A stretch of DNA of 36,059 bases from JAVDCA01 sp035293985. GTDB lineage: Bacteria > Pseudomonadota > Alphaproteobacteria > Rhizobiales > Xanthobacteraceae. Below are positions 16,336-25,819 of this stretch, piece by piece (position 1 is the first letter of the stretch; each line of letters begins with the position of its first letter). Both the position numbers and the translations under genes were made by a program. The notes under the pieces were generated by a model. That model did no database searches. It saw only the letters and a list, made by a program, of their open reading frames with translations, and was not told the DNA's origin. The stretch is taken from the NCBI GenBank assembly GCA_035293985.1, contig DATGLS010000003.1, positions 1-36,059 of the forward strand. The letters run 5' to 3'.

Positions 16336-17274
16336 ATGGTGTTGCGTGCTCTGTTCCTGCTCGTGCTCGGCCTGAACGGCCTCACGGTTGTCAGCCCCGC
16401 GGCGGCCGAGACGTTTCGCGACTGCGCCGACTGCCCCGTCATGGTGAAGATCAAGCCGGGCTCCTTCATGATGGGCTCGACCGAGGTCGAGACGGCGCGC
16501 GAGGACCTCGACGCGATGCTGGCGCAGGAGGAGCGCCCGGCGCACCTCGTGACGGTGCGGCACGAATATGCGCTGGCGCAGTATTCGGTGACGCGGGGCG
16601 AGTTTGCGGCCTTCGTCAAGGAAACAGGCTACGCACCGCATACGGGATGCTACGTGCCCAAGGGCGAGCAATGGGTGTTCGACCGCAAGCGCAGCTGGCT
16701 CGATCCCGGCTTCGCGCAGGGCGACCAGCATCCAGTCGTCTGCGTCGATTACGAGGCGACGCAACGCTACATCCAGTGGCTCAGCCGCAAGAGCGGCCAG
16801 ACCTATCGCCTGCCGAGCGAGGCCGAGTGGGAATATGCAGCCCGTGCCGGGGCGCCGACGGCGCGCTTCTGGGGCGACGGCCGCGAGGAGGCGTGCCAAT
16901 ATGCCAATATTTCCGACTTCAGCCGCGCCGATGCGATGGAATGGGACAGGAAGAACTCGGAGAAAGTCTTTCCTTGCAGCGACGGCTTTCCCCACACGGC
17001 GCCGGTCGGCTCGTTCAAGCCAAATCCGTTCGGCCTCTACGACATGCTCGGTAATGCCTGGCAGTGGGCCGACGACTGCTTCCACACCAGCTATCGCGGC
17101 GCGCCGACGGATGGCTCGGCGTGGAGGACGGGCGATTGCCGCTTCCGCGTCTTTCGCGGCGGCGCCTGGTCGTCGCGCCCGCGCGCGGTGCGCGCGGCCT
17201 ATCGCTGCGCTGCCGAGCTTGCGATCCGCTACTATCATGTCGGCTTCCGCGTCGCGCGCTCGCTGACGCCGTGA
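16336..17274 (+). CDS. Secreted formylglycine-generating-enzyme-fold (SUMF1/FGE-sulfatase domain) protein, copper cysteines absent
   Basis: 312 aa from ATG 16336, chosen because GGAGGG lies eight bases upstream; ATG 16315 has none. Residues 1-24 (MVLRALFLLVLGL...SPAAA) form a signal peptide, so it acts in the periplasm or outside. The SUMF1 fold is evident: MVKIKPGSFMMGSTEVE, YSVTRGEFAAFVKETGY, YRLPSEAEWEYAARAG, NPFGLYDMLGNAWQW, FRGGAWSSRPRAVRAA and HVGFRVARSL. True FGE has two copper-binding cysteines after the GGS motif. Here the site reads GGAWSSRPRAV (from G275), without them; only the YRCAA cysteine is kept. It is therefore unlikely to make formylglycine, and no sulfatase gene is near. 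Its role is unknown. Confidence 0.88.
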   Translation: MVLRALFLLVLGLNGLTVVSPAAAETFRDCADCPVMVKIKPGSFMMGSTEVETAREDLDAMLAQEERPAHLVTVRHEYALAQYSVTRGEFAAFVKETGYAPHTGCYVPKGEQWVFDRKRSWLDPGFAQGDQHPVVCVDYEATQRYIQWLSRKSGQTYRLPSEAEWEYAARAGAPTARFWGDGREEACQYANISDFSRADAMEWDRKNSEKVFPCSDGFPHTAPVGSFKPNPFGLYDMLGNAWQWADDCFHTSYRGAPTDGSAWRTGDCRFRVFRGGAWSSRPRAVRAAYRCAAELAIRYYHVGFRVARSLTP

Positions 17275-17299
17275 TTTCGTCTTGCGGACGTCATCCGTC

Positions 17300-17375
17300 A
17301 TGTCCGGGCCCGTTCCGGCCATCCACGTCTTGGTCTCGAAACCAAGACGTGGACGCCCGGCTCGCCGGGCATGAT
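17300..17375. repeat. Extragenic palindrome with CCACGTCTTGGT arms
   Basis: CCACGTCTTGGT (17323-17334) and ACCAAGACGTGG (17341-17352) form a perfect 12-bp stem with a six-base loop. They are flanked by GC-rich partners (TGTCCGGGCCCGTTCCGGCC on the left, CGCCCGGCTCGCCGGGCATGA-like on the right). It lies between two convergent genes (stops at 17274 and 17388). The sequence type is frequent between Bradyrhizobium-like genes. It may serve as a bidirectional terminator, although no T-run is present. Confidence 0.65.
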
Positions 17376-17387
17376 GTAGAGCAAATT

Positions 17388-18161
17388 CTAAATCGATCGG
17401 TTGATGCCGCCATCGACGACGATGGTCTGGCCCGTGATGTAGCCGGCCTGCGGGGAGCATAGATAGGCGCACAGATCGCCGACCTCGTTGGGCTGTCCCA
17501 TCCGGCGCACCGGAATGGTCGCAGCGAACCGCTTGAGCAGCTCGTCAGCCGGGGTCCCGGAGCGTTTCGCCCGCGCCGCGAAAATCTCGGTGATGCGGTC
17601 GGTCATGATCGGGCCGGGCGCGATGTTGTTGACGGTGATGTTGAAGGGCGCCAGATCGGTTGCGATGGTCTTTGCCATCACGGTGACGCCGGCACGGACC
17701 GAATCGGAGACGACGAGATCGCTCAGCGGCTCCTTCACGCCATAGCCCGTGAGGTTGACGATGCGGCCGCGGCCCGAGGTCTTGAGCGCCGGCAACGCGG
17801 CGCGGATCAGGCGCACGGCGCTCATCAGGTTGAGCTGGTAGGCGATGTCCCAATCCCCGTCGCCCGCCTTCTCGAACGATGCGGTCGGTGGCCCGCCCGC
17901 ATTGGTGACGAGACAATCGAGGCCGCCGAGCGCCTCGATCGCCGCGGCGACGACACGCTCGACCTCGCCCGATCGTGAGACATCGGCGGCAGCGTAGCCC
18001 GCGGCCCCGATCTCGGCAGCGGTGCGCGCGAGCTCGTCCGCGTTGCGCGAGCAGATGAAGACGCGCGCGCCCTCGTCTGCCAGCGCCTTGGCGCAGGCCT
18101 TGCCGAGCCCGCGGCTCGCGCCGGCGACGAGCGCTCCGCAGTTTTTCAAGCCAAGATCCAT
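17388..18161 (-). CDS. Short-chain dehydrogenase/reductase (SDR) with atypical active site
   Basis: 257 aa from ATG 18161, with GAAGG six bases upstream. The cofactor fold is present: VAGASRGLGKACA (glycine-rich loop), FICSRN and LVTNAGGP. The C-terminal part GYITGQTIVVDGGIN is typical of 3-oxoacyl-ACP reductase-like SDRs. The normal YxxxK pair is missing: the aligned positions are S152 and R156 in VVSDSVRAG, and the active-site serine region reads NLTGYGVKEP. It may use another mechanism or have a binding role. It is the last gene of the Liv-type ABC operon, starting 17 bp after the LivF stop, so it is probably linked to metabolism of the imported compound. Confidence 0.88.
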   Translation of the reverse strand: MDLGLKNCGALVAGASRGLGKACAKALADEGARVFICSRNADELARTAAEIGAAGYAAADVSRSGEVERVVAAAIEALGGLDCLVTNAGGPPTASFEKAGDGDWDIAYQLNLMSAVRLIRAALPALKTSGRGRIVNLTGYGVKEPLSDLVVSDSVRAGVTVMAKTIATDLAPFNITVNNIAPGPIMTDRITEIFAARAKRSGTPADELLKRFAATIPVRRMGQPNEVGDLCAYLCSPQAGYITGQTIVVDGGINRSI

Positions 18162-18178
18162 CTGACGCCTTCGAGGGA

Positions 18179-18932
<754 letters not shown>

Positions 18933-18952
<20 letters not shown>

Positions 18953-20738
18953 TGACCACCTCCCGGTGCGAGCGGATTTGGGCCGGCGTCCCGGCGGCCA
19001 GTGTCTTGCCGAGGTTGAGGACGGTGACGTGATGGCAGATGTCGAAGATGAGGTCGGCGTGGTGCTCGACCAGCAGCACGCCGGTGCCGGCCTTCGCGAT
19101 CGCGACGATCAGCGCGCCGAGCCGGGTGATCTCGTCGGGGGAAAGGCCGGCGGCTGGCTCGTCGAGCAGCAGGAAGGCCGGGCGGAGCATCAGGGCGCGG
19201 GCGATCTCGGTGAAGCGCAGCTCGCTGTGCTGCAGGCGATCGGCGCGCACGCCGGCGAGCCGCTCCAGCCCGACGGTCGCGAGCGCCAGCATGGCGGCCT
19301 CGCGTAGCGTCGCCTCGTCGCGCCGGTGACGCGGCAGCGATAGCAGTGACTCGGCGAAGGTGCCGGCGCCGTCGATGGTGCCGCCGATCATCACGTTCTC
19401 CAGCACCGAGGCGGCGCCGACGATACGCGGGGTCTGGAACGTGCGAGCGATGCGCATGTGCGCGCGGCGGTGGCGCACGAACAGCGGCAGCGCGGCGCCG
19501 TTCAGGCTGACCACGCCGTGCTGCTGCGCGTAGTAGCCGGAGATCACGTTGAGGGTCGTGGTCTTGCCGCTGCCGTTCGGGCCGATCAGCCCGTGCACCT
19601 GGCCGGGATGGATGGCGAGATCGAGGCCGTCGATCGCGCGCACGCCGCCGAAGCTCAGCGCCACCTCTTTGAGCGTCAGCGCGCTGCCTTGCGGCATGCT
19701 GCCGAACAAATGCTGCAACAACTCGGGCCGCGGAAGGATGGCTCGGTGGGTCTCGAGCGGGCGGCGATTCTTGAAGTCGAGCAGCTCGGCGATGCCGCCG
19801 GGGATCACCAGCACGATCACCAGCAGCAGCACGGCGTAGAGGAAGGTCGACCAGGCGACGAGCGGCGCGGCGAATTCGGGCAGCACCGTCAGCAGCATGG
19901 TGCCGAGCAGGGGGCCGAGTATCGAGCCGCGCCCGCCGATCAGGATGGCGATGAAGAACAGGACCGAGAGGTCGAGCGTGAACGCGTCGGGCGTGATGTA
20001 GGTCTGCAGCGTGGCGAAGAGCCCGCCGGCGATGCCGGCCACGGCGCCGCTGAACAGGAAAACGGCGATCAGCAGGCCGGGCTTGGCGATGCCGCAGGCT
20101 TCGGCCGCGACCTCGGCGTCGCGGATCGCGGTGAGCGCACGGCCGAATCGGCTCGACGCGATGTTCGCCGTCATCCAGGTGCAGATCGCGGCGAGGCCGA
20201 AGCAGAAATAGTAGAAGCCCCATTGTGAATCGAATGGCCACGGAAACACCGGGCCCGCCACCCCGACGCCGCCGCCGGTGACGCTCCCCCACGCGAGCGC
20301 GATTTGCGTGACGATGGTGGCGAAGCCGAGCGTCGTGATGGCGAAGTAGAAGGTGCGTAGCCGCAGCGCCGGCAAACCGATGATCAGGCCGAACAGCGCG
20401 CCCGCGACGGCCGCGATGGCGAGCGCAACGTAGGGCGAAAGCTCCGGCGTGACGGTTCCGGCGACGAGCACGCTCGTCGTATAGGCGCCGAGCGTGAGCA
20501 GCGCGACCCAGCCGATGGCGATCTGTCCGGCGAAGCCGACCACGAGGTTGAGGCCGGACACCAGCACCCAATAGACGCAGGCGCGCGTCGCGATCACGCC
20601 CCAGTAGCCGCCGCCGAACAGCGGGAACGCGAGGCCGAATGCCAACAGCACGAGGAACGGCAGCGCGGCGCTCCACGCGCTCGACGTACCGAGCAGGTTG
20701 GCGCGACTCGGGGTCAATTGCGCGGCGGGCGTGCTCAT
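18933..20738 (-). CDS. Branched-chain amino acid-type ABC transporter, fused permease LivM and ATPase LivG
   Basis: 601 aa. Residues 1-330 form a LivM permease with about eight to ten helices (VVGFAGQIAIGWVALLTLGA, LRTFYFAITTLGFATI, ILIGGRGSILGPLLG, LLVIVLVIPGGIAEL). Residues about 355-601 are a LivG ATPase with Walker A GPNGSGKT from G386 and Walker B FLLLDEPAAGLSPDE. The ABC signature is degenerate, LQHSELR at 502-508 in place of LSxGQ. ATG 20738 overlaps the livH stop by one base; a longer frame to 21260 runs inside livH and was rejected. LivM-LivG fusions are known in the family. The partner ATPase LivF keeps a canonical signature, so one composite ATP site may be weak. Confidence 0.92.
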
Positions 20739-21595
20739 CAGACGCGGCGCTGCAGGGCGCCGCCGGAGAGGCCTTCGGGCCGCACCAGCAGGACGATGAT
20801 GAAGACGGCGAAGACTGCTACCGAGGCGAAGATGCCGCCCACCTCGAAGTTCGCGGCCTGCTGAAACAGGCCGAGCAGCAGGCCGGCGGCCACGGCGCCG
20901 CGGTTGTTGCCCATGCCGCCGAGCGCGACCGGGATGAAGCCGTAGAAGGTGAGCATCGGCGCGTTGCCGAAGAAGGCGAGCAGCAGCTCGCCGCCGGCAA
21001 AGCCCGCGAGCGCGCCGATCGCTCCGGCGAGCGCGAAGCTCGCCATGCGCAGGCGGCGCTCGGGCAGGCCGAGCGCGCGCGCCGCATAGGCATCCTCGGC
21101 GATGGCGAGGAAGGCATGGCCGATGATGGTGTGGCGATAGAGCAGCTCGAGCCCGACGATCACCGCGATGCAGGCGAGCATGGGGAGCCAGTACTGCTGG
21201 TCGAAATCGCCGCGGGCGAGGTCGAGGAGGCGCGGGAACGGGCGCGCGTCGGTGCCCCACTCGATGGCGGCGAGCTGTTGGACCATGAGCGCGAGGGCGA
21301 GCGTGGAGAGCACGTAGAGATGCTGCTCGATGCTGCGCAGCACCGGCCGCACCGCGAGGATCTCGGTGATGATGCCGAAGATTGCGCCGCCGATGAGCAC
21401 GAGCAAGAAGCCGATCGCGATCGGCATGCCGTACCGGGTGATGAACAGCGATCCGAGCACGCCGCCGAGCATCCCGAGCGTGCCGGCCGTGAAGCTGAAC
21501 ACCCGCGAGGCGGAGAACATCACGTTGTAGGTGACGCCGATCAGCGCGTAGATGGAGCCGATCGCCAGGCCGGACAGAATGATCGATTGAAGCAT
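20738..21595 (-). CDS. livH: Branched-chain amino acid-type ABC transporter permease LivH
   Basis: 285 aa, the usual LivH length, with about eight membrane helices. It opens with LQSIILSGLAIGSIYALIGV, typical of LivH. The cytoplasmic coupling region AIAEDAYAARALGLPERRLR and the late GFIPVALGGMGNNRGAVAAG stretch are present, and the end IIVLLVRPEGLSGG matches the family. It pairs with the LivM half of the next gene to form the channel. Its stop overlaps the next start (TGATG). The start has only AGG at eight bases. The gene lies 157 bp after the binding-protein stop, across a palindromic repeat. Confidence 0.93.
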   Translation of the reverse strand: MLQSIILSGLAIGSIYALIGVTYNVMFSASRVFSFTAGTLGMLGGVLGSLFITRYGMPIAIGFLLVLIGGAIFGIITEILAVRPVLRSIEQHLYVLSTLALALMVQQLAAIEWGTDARPFPRLLDLARGDFDQQYWLPMLACIAVIVGLELLYRHTIIGHAFLAIAEDAYAARALGLPERRLRMASFALAGAIGALAGFAGGELLLAFFGNAPMLTFYGFIPVALGGMGNNRGAVAAGLLLGLFQQAANFEVGGIFASVAVFAVFIIVLLVRPEGLSGGALQRRV

Positions 21596-21615
21596 CGGCG
21601 GAACCTGTGTCTGCG

Positions 21616-21728
21616 CCCTCTCCCCGTTCTTACGGGGAGAGGGTCGGGGTGAGAGGTCTCACCGCGAGTCCGGCATTCGCGGATGGACCCTCACCCCAAC
21701 CCTCTCCCCGCGAAGAGCGGGGAGAGGG
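21616..21728. repeat. Composite palindromic repeat between the binding-protein gene and livH
   Basis: Two strong hairpins are visible: CCCTCTCCCCGT/ACGGGGAGAGGG (21616-21627, 21632-21643) and CCCTCTCCCCGC/GCGGGGAGAGGG (21700-21711, 21717-21728). Between them a GGGGTGAG...CTCACCCC pair encloses CCGCGA...TCGCGG, so the 113-bp unit is nearly symmetrical as a whole. A partial copy lies at 14411-14451. In an operon this position may reduce transcription of the permeases relative to the abundant binding protein, as REP elements do in other bacteria; that role is inferred. Confidence 0.75.
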
Positions 21729-21752
21729 AGCGCTGGCAGCGTGCCAAAGTGG

Positions 21753-22943
21753 CTACGAACCGTAGCCGGGGGCGAGGTTGAACGCGCCGTCCTTGAGCGA
21801 GTTGGCCTCGACCATCACGACCTCGTCGTCCGGGTAGCCGTTGTGCTGATCGGGCGTGAACGAGATGTCCCCGTAGACGCCCGGGAAGCCTTTGAGCTTG
21901 TTGAGGTAGGCGACGATCTGGTCGGGCTCGGGCCCCGCCTCCTTCATCGCCTCGGCGATCATGCGCGGCGAGTCGTAGCCGAGCGCGATCCACCACAGCA
22001 GTGTGTCGCCCATGTCGATCTTCGCCTTCTTCAGGCGCCCGAGGAACTCGACGGTGCGGTCCGGCAGCTTGCCGCCCGCCGCGTAGCAGACAGTGCGGAA
22101 ATTGTTCGGGTAGACCTTCGCCCAGTACTCCGGCTTTTCCAGCAGCGCCTTGGTCTGGCCGGAGCCGAGCGTGGTCTGGCCGACGATCGGCACATCCCAT
22201 CCCATCTGCCCGCGCGTGTTGATGATGCGCGACAGGAAGCCGGCGTTGACGCTCCACGGCATGATCGCCTCGGCGCCGGCGGACTGCATGCGCAGGAGCT
22301 CGGGCTTGAGGTCTGGGTTGGCCGCGTCGACATTGCCCTGGTAGACCACGTCGGCGCCCCTGGCCTTGAGCATCGGCACGTAGGCATTGACCGACGCGGT
22401 GCCATAGCCGGTGGTGTCGCTGATCACCGCGACCTTCTTCTTCTTGAGCACCTCGACCACATAGCGGTTGGCGGCACCGCCGATCTGCTGGTTGGTCGGC
22501 GCGTTGCGGAAGCACATCGGGTACTTCTTCGGATCGGTCAGGGTGTCGACCCAGCAGGGATGCACCTGCGGCACCTTCACGCGCGCCAGCAGCGGCACGA
22601 CCGCGAGCGACTCGCCGGAATTGACGGGGCCGAACACGACGACCACCTTCTCGCCGTGCGCGAGCTCGGCGGCGCCGTTGACGGCTTTGGTCGGCTCGCT
22701 CTGGGTGTCGCGGGTGATCAGCTCGATCTGCCGCCCCTTGATGCCGCCGGCGGCATTGATCTCCTGCACCGCGAGCTGCATGCCGCGATCGATGCCGACG
22801 CCGGTCGAGGACGAGGGACCGGTGAGGGCCGGCAGATACCCGACGCGGATCGGCGGATTGGCGGCGATCGCGGGCTTGGCAATTCCGGCAGCGACGGCAG
22901 CGGCGCCGGCCGACGCCAGCGCTTGGCGACGAGTTATCGACAT
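21753..22943 (-). CDS. Periplasmic substrate-binding protein of the Liv-type ABC transporter (Peripla_BP_6 family)
   Basis: 396 aa from ATG 22943, with GGGAGAAG upstream. Longer in-frame extensions to 23141 run through a repeat and were rejected. The signal MSITRRQALASAGAAAVAAG is twin-arginine-like and ends AIAA. The mature chain starts IRVGYLPALTGPSSSTGVGI, followed by AVQEINAAGGIKGRQIELIT, VVVVFGPVNSGESLAVVPL, VAVISDTTGYGTASV and GYPDDEVVMVEA, as in LivK/amide/urea-type receptors. Such proteins bind branched-chain amino acids, amides or aromatic acids; the ligand here is not known. First gene of the transporter operon, followed by a palindromic repeat and livH. Confidence 0.92.
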   Translation of the reverse strand: MSITRRQALASAGAAAVAAGIAKPAIAANPPIRVGYLPALTGPSSSTGVGIDRGMQLAVQEINAAGGIKGRQIELITRDTQSEPTKAVNGAAELAHGEKVVVVFGPVNSGESLAVVPLLARVKVPQVHPCWVDTLTDPKKYPMCFRNAPTNQQIGGAANRYVVEVLKKKKVAVISDTTGYGTASVNAYVPMLKARGADVVYQGNVDAANPDLKPELLRMQSAGAEAIMPWSVNAGFLSRIINTRGQMGWDVPIVGQTTLGSGQTKALLEKPEYWAKVYPNNFRTVCYAAGGKLPDRTVEFLGRLKKAKIDMGDTLLWWIALGYDSPRMIAEAMKEAGPEPDQIVAYLNKLKGFPGVYGDISFTPDQHNGYPDDEVVMVEANSLKDGAFNLAPGYGS

Positions 22944-23108
22944 TGGCAGCTTCTCCCTGAGCGTGTCTCGAACTACTCCCCGAGCCTTGTTGTTTTCTTG
23001 GGTTATACGCCGCAGTATAGCCGCGGCCGCAGGGAGCGGAAAGCGGCGGCTCGTCCCATCTCCGGATCGGGTGTGGGACCCATTCCAACTTCCGCGGCTC
23101 GACCTGCT

Positions 23109-23198
23109 GTCATTGCGAGGAGGGCGAAGCCCGACGAGCAATCGTGCCGCAAGCTCGTGCGCTGGCGGCGCGACATTGTTCGCTTCGCTCGCGATGAC
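23109..23198. repeat. GTCATTGCGAG...CTCGCGATGAC extragenic repeat
   Basis: GTCATTGCGAG (23109-23119) and CTCGCGATGAC (23188-23198) are inverted with one mismatch and enclose about 68 bp. The unit lies between the stop of the TPR gene (23206) and the start of the binding-protein gene (22943). Repeats with this sequence are widespread between genes in Bradyrhizobium and relatives, from general knowledge. Confidence 0.55.
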
Positions 23199-23205
23199 GG
23201 GCAGC

Positions 23206-25644
23206 TTACGAGCCGAGCCCCCGCGCCGCGCGATCGAGGAAGTCCTGCAGGGCCGTGATGGCGGCGTCGTCGCGGTAGACGCGGCTCTTGCCGGCCGCCA
23301 TGCGCGCCTTGACCTCGGCGTACCAGGCGGGATCGCGGGCGAGCCGGACTGCGGTCGCCACGTAGCCCTCGAGCGAATCGGCGATCGTGTCGGTCACGCC
23401 CATCATGGTCAGGATCGCGGCGGTGTGACGGCTGCGCATGAGCGGGCCCGGCCACGTCACGTTGGGCAGGTCGTGCGGCAGCGCCTCGAGCGTCGAGTTG
23501 CAGCCCGACCATCCGATGCTGTCGAGGATGATCTGGCAGCAGCCGATCGCCGCAAAGAAGTCGCCGAACTGGAGGCGCGGCAGGACCGTGCAGTGGTCGC
23601 GGGCAACGAGCCCATGCGCTGCGAACGCGCGGTCGAGCCGTTCGAGGAAGAGATCGGTGATGCGCTCGGCGCCGTGGTAGCGGATGAACACGAACTGGCA
23701 GTCGCCGACCTCGCGGGCGATGCGGGGAAAGACCTCGTCGTATTGCGGCAGGTACTTGAACAGCGATTGCGCGCACCAGAAGAGCATTGCGCCCGGGCGC
23801 AGCCCGATCCGTTGCGCCAACTCGTCGCGATCGATCGACTGCTCTGCAGCCGGCTGCGGCTCGTAGTAGAACGAGAGGTTGGGCAACCGCGCGAGGCGTT
23901 CGGTGTAGTGCGCCTCGCCCCCCGCTGGCTCCATCAGGTCGCTGGTGAAGAAATGGTCGACGGTGGTCAATCCGGTCGTATCCGGATGGCCCATCGCGGC
24001 GCATTGCACCGGCGCGAGGCGCTGCGCCGCGAGGGCGAGCGCCGGGATCGACATGCCGATGTCCGGATAGATCAGCACGTGGGGCGCATCGGCGATGATC
24101 GCCTGGCGCCACGCCTCGATCGTCGGCTGGCCGCGCACGAAGCGCTCACATAGCGCCTGTGCCGCCCTCGTCTGGTCGTCCGCCGGCGCACCGGTGTCGT
24201 AGCCGAACACGCGGAAGCGGCTGCGATCGAGCCGATCGAGCCAGCTCTTGATCATGAGCTTCCAGACCGTGTGGTTGCGAAAGAAGTCGCTGACGATGCC
24301 GACCCTGATGGGCTCGCCCGCGGCCGGCGGCGGCGCCATGGAAGCGGATGGATATCGCGCTGCCATGATCTTGCAGCACATGGCGCCGTAGCTCGCTTGC
24401 AGGTCGTGGTCGTTGTGACCCTGGTAGGCGAGATAGAACGGCTGGCGCACACCGACCGCATCCGCGAATGCGGCGGGCGCCTGCTCGACGTCGCGGCGCA
24501 GCGCCTCGAGGCGTTGGGCATAGTCCTGGCGCCGCCGCGCAATCTCGGGCTCGTCCATGTAGAGGATCGGCAACGCCGACATGCAGCGGCCGAGCTTGGC
24601 GAGGGCGTGGTTCGGGTCGATCGCGAGCGCCTGGTCGTAGCACGCGAGTGCCTCGTCGCCGCGGTTCAGCTCGTCGAGCACGACGCCGCGGTAATAGAGC
24701 GCGTCGGCATCCTGCGGACGGATCGACAGCGAGCGGTCGACGGTTTCGATCGCCTCTTCATGACGATTGAGGCGGACCAGGACGTTCCGGCGCGCCGCGA
24801 GCGCGCTGATGTCGTTCGGCGCGCCGACGAGCAGTCGATCGTAGAGATCGAGCGCGGCGTCGTAGCGGGCCACGTCGTACAGCAGGTTGCCGTAGTTCAA
24901 GAGCGTGTTGGCGTGGCTCGGGTTCACGGCGAGCGCCTTTTCGTAGCTCGCCATCGCCTCGTCGACCCGATCGAGCGCGCGCAGGGTCGAGCCGCGGTTG
25001 CTCAAGGCGTCGACGTCGTCGCGGCGGGCCGTCAGGACCAGGTCGAAGCTCGCCAGCGCGTCCGTGTGGCGTCCGAGCTTGGCGAGCACGACGCCCCGGT
25101 TCTTGACCGCGTCGAGATGATCGGGCGCGGTCGCAAGGACGCGGTCGAAATCGGCGAGCGCCTCGTCGTGACGCCCGCACTGCGCCAGCAGCGTGCCGCG
25201 GTTGAAGCGCACCGGGACGAGGTCGGGACGGCGCCTCAGAACGTCCCCGTACTGCGTGATCGCCTCGTCGATGCGGTCGAGCTTCGCCAGGATGACGCCG
25301 CGATTATACGCGGTCTCGAGGTCGCCCGGCGCGCGCGCCAGGATGTGATCGCAGGTCGCGAGCGCATCCGCGGGACGATCGAGCGCGAGCTGCGTGCCCG
25401 CCAGCAAGGCGAGTGCCTCGGCGGAATCGGGCGCGAGCTCGACCGCGCGAGACACGTGCCGGAGCGCCTCGGGGGCGTTCCCTTGCTGATAGTGGGCGAG
25501 GGCCGTCAGATAATGAGGCTCGAAGCGCCGCGGTTCGCTCGCCATGACCGCCTTGTAGATCGCCGTCGCTTCGGACAGGCGGCGCTGGCGATGCAGCGCC
25601 TTGCCCTGCTCGATCAGGCGCGTCGCGTCCGGCCGCGCATTCAT
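23206..25644 (-). CDS. TPR-containing O-GlcNAc-transferase-like protein (glycosyltransferase family 41)
   Basis: 812 aa. Residues 1 to about 385 are about ten tetratricopeptide repeats of 34 residues (e.g. AVELAPDSAEALALLAGTQL, NRGVILAKLDRIDEAITQYG). The rest is an OGT/SPINDLY-type catalytic domain: RVGIVSDFFRNHTVWKLM with H458 at the place of human OGT H498, GHPDTTGL, SLFKYLPQYDEVF with K630 where OGT has its UDP-contacting lysine, and LDSIGWSGCNSTLEAL. It should transfer a sugar from a nucleotide donor to Ser/Thr of protein partners in the cytoplasm, with the TPR arm choosing the partner. No target or sugar-synthesis gene is adjacent. AAGGAG eight bases before ATG 25644 supports the start. 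Confidence 0.9.
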   Translation of the reverse strand: MNARPDATRLIEQGKALHRQRRLSEATAIYKAVMASEPRRFEPHYLTALAHYQQGNAPEALRHVSRAVELAPDSAEALALLAGTQLALDRPADALATCDHILARAPGDLETAYNRGVILAKLDRIDEAITQYGDVLRRRPDLVPVRFNRGTLLAQCGRHDEALADFDRVLATAPDHLDAVKNRGVVLAKLGRHTDALASFDLVLTARRDDVDALSNRGSTLRALDRVDEAMASYEKALAVNPSHANTLLNYGNLLYDVARYDAALDLYDRLLVGAPNDISALAARRNVLVRLNRHEEAIETVDRSLSIRPQDADALYYRGVVLDELNRGDEALACYDQALAIDPNHALAKLGRCMSALPILYMDEPEIARRRQDYAQRLEALRRDVEQAPAAFADAVGVRQPFYLAYQGHNDHDLQASYGAMCCKIMAARYPSASMAPPPAAGEPIRVGIVSDFFRNHTVWKLMIKSWLDRLDRSRFRVFGYDTGAPADDQTRAAQALCERFVRGQPTIEAWRQAIIADAPHVLIYPDIGMSIPALALAAQRLAPVQCAAMGHPDTTGLTTVDHFFTSDLMEPAGGEAHYTERLARLPNLSFYYEPQPAAEQSIDRDELAQRIGLRPGAMLFWCAQSLFKYLPQYDEVFPRIAREVGDCQFVFIRYHGAERITDLFLERLDRAFAAHGLVARDHCTVLPRLQFGDFFAAIGCCQIILDSIGWSGCNSTLEALPHDLPNVTWPGPLMRSRHTAAILTMMGVTDTIADSLEGYVATAVRLARDPAWYAEVKARMAAGKSRVYRDDAAITALQDFLDRAARGLGS

Positions 25645-25819
25645 CGCAATGACTCCTTACACAACGACCAAACCGGTCACGCTTCATCTCTGCTTCATGG
25701 CGCATTTTTCGGATGACCGCCAGAGTTGGCCGCCGGCCGCCGACGGCTGGTCGAAGGAACCGCACTCACTTAAGGTCACCGTGTTGCGGCCGGCACGGAC
25801 GCGGGCCGAAGGAGGGACC

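Noticed and set aside
20739..21260. Extension of LivMG upstream to 775 aa
   Set aside because: It runs inside livH out of frame, and ATG 20738 overlaps the livH stop as expected for coupled genes.
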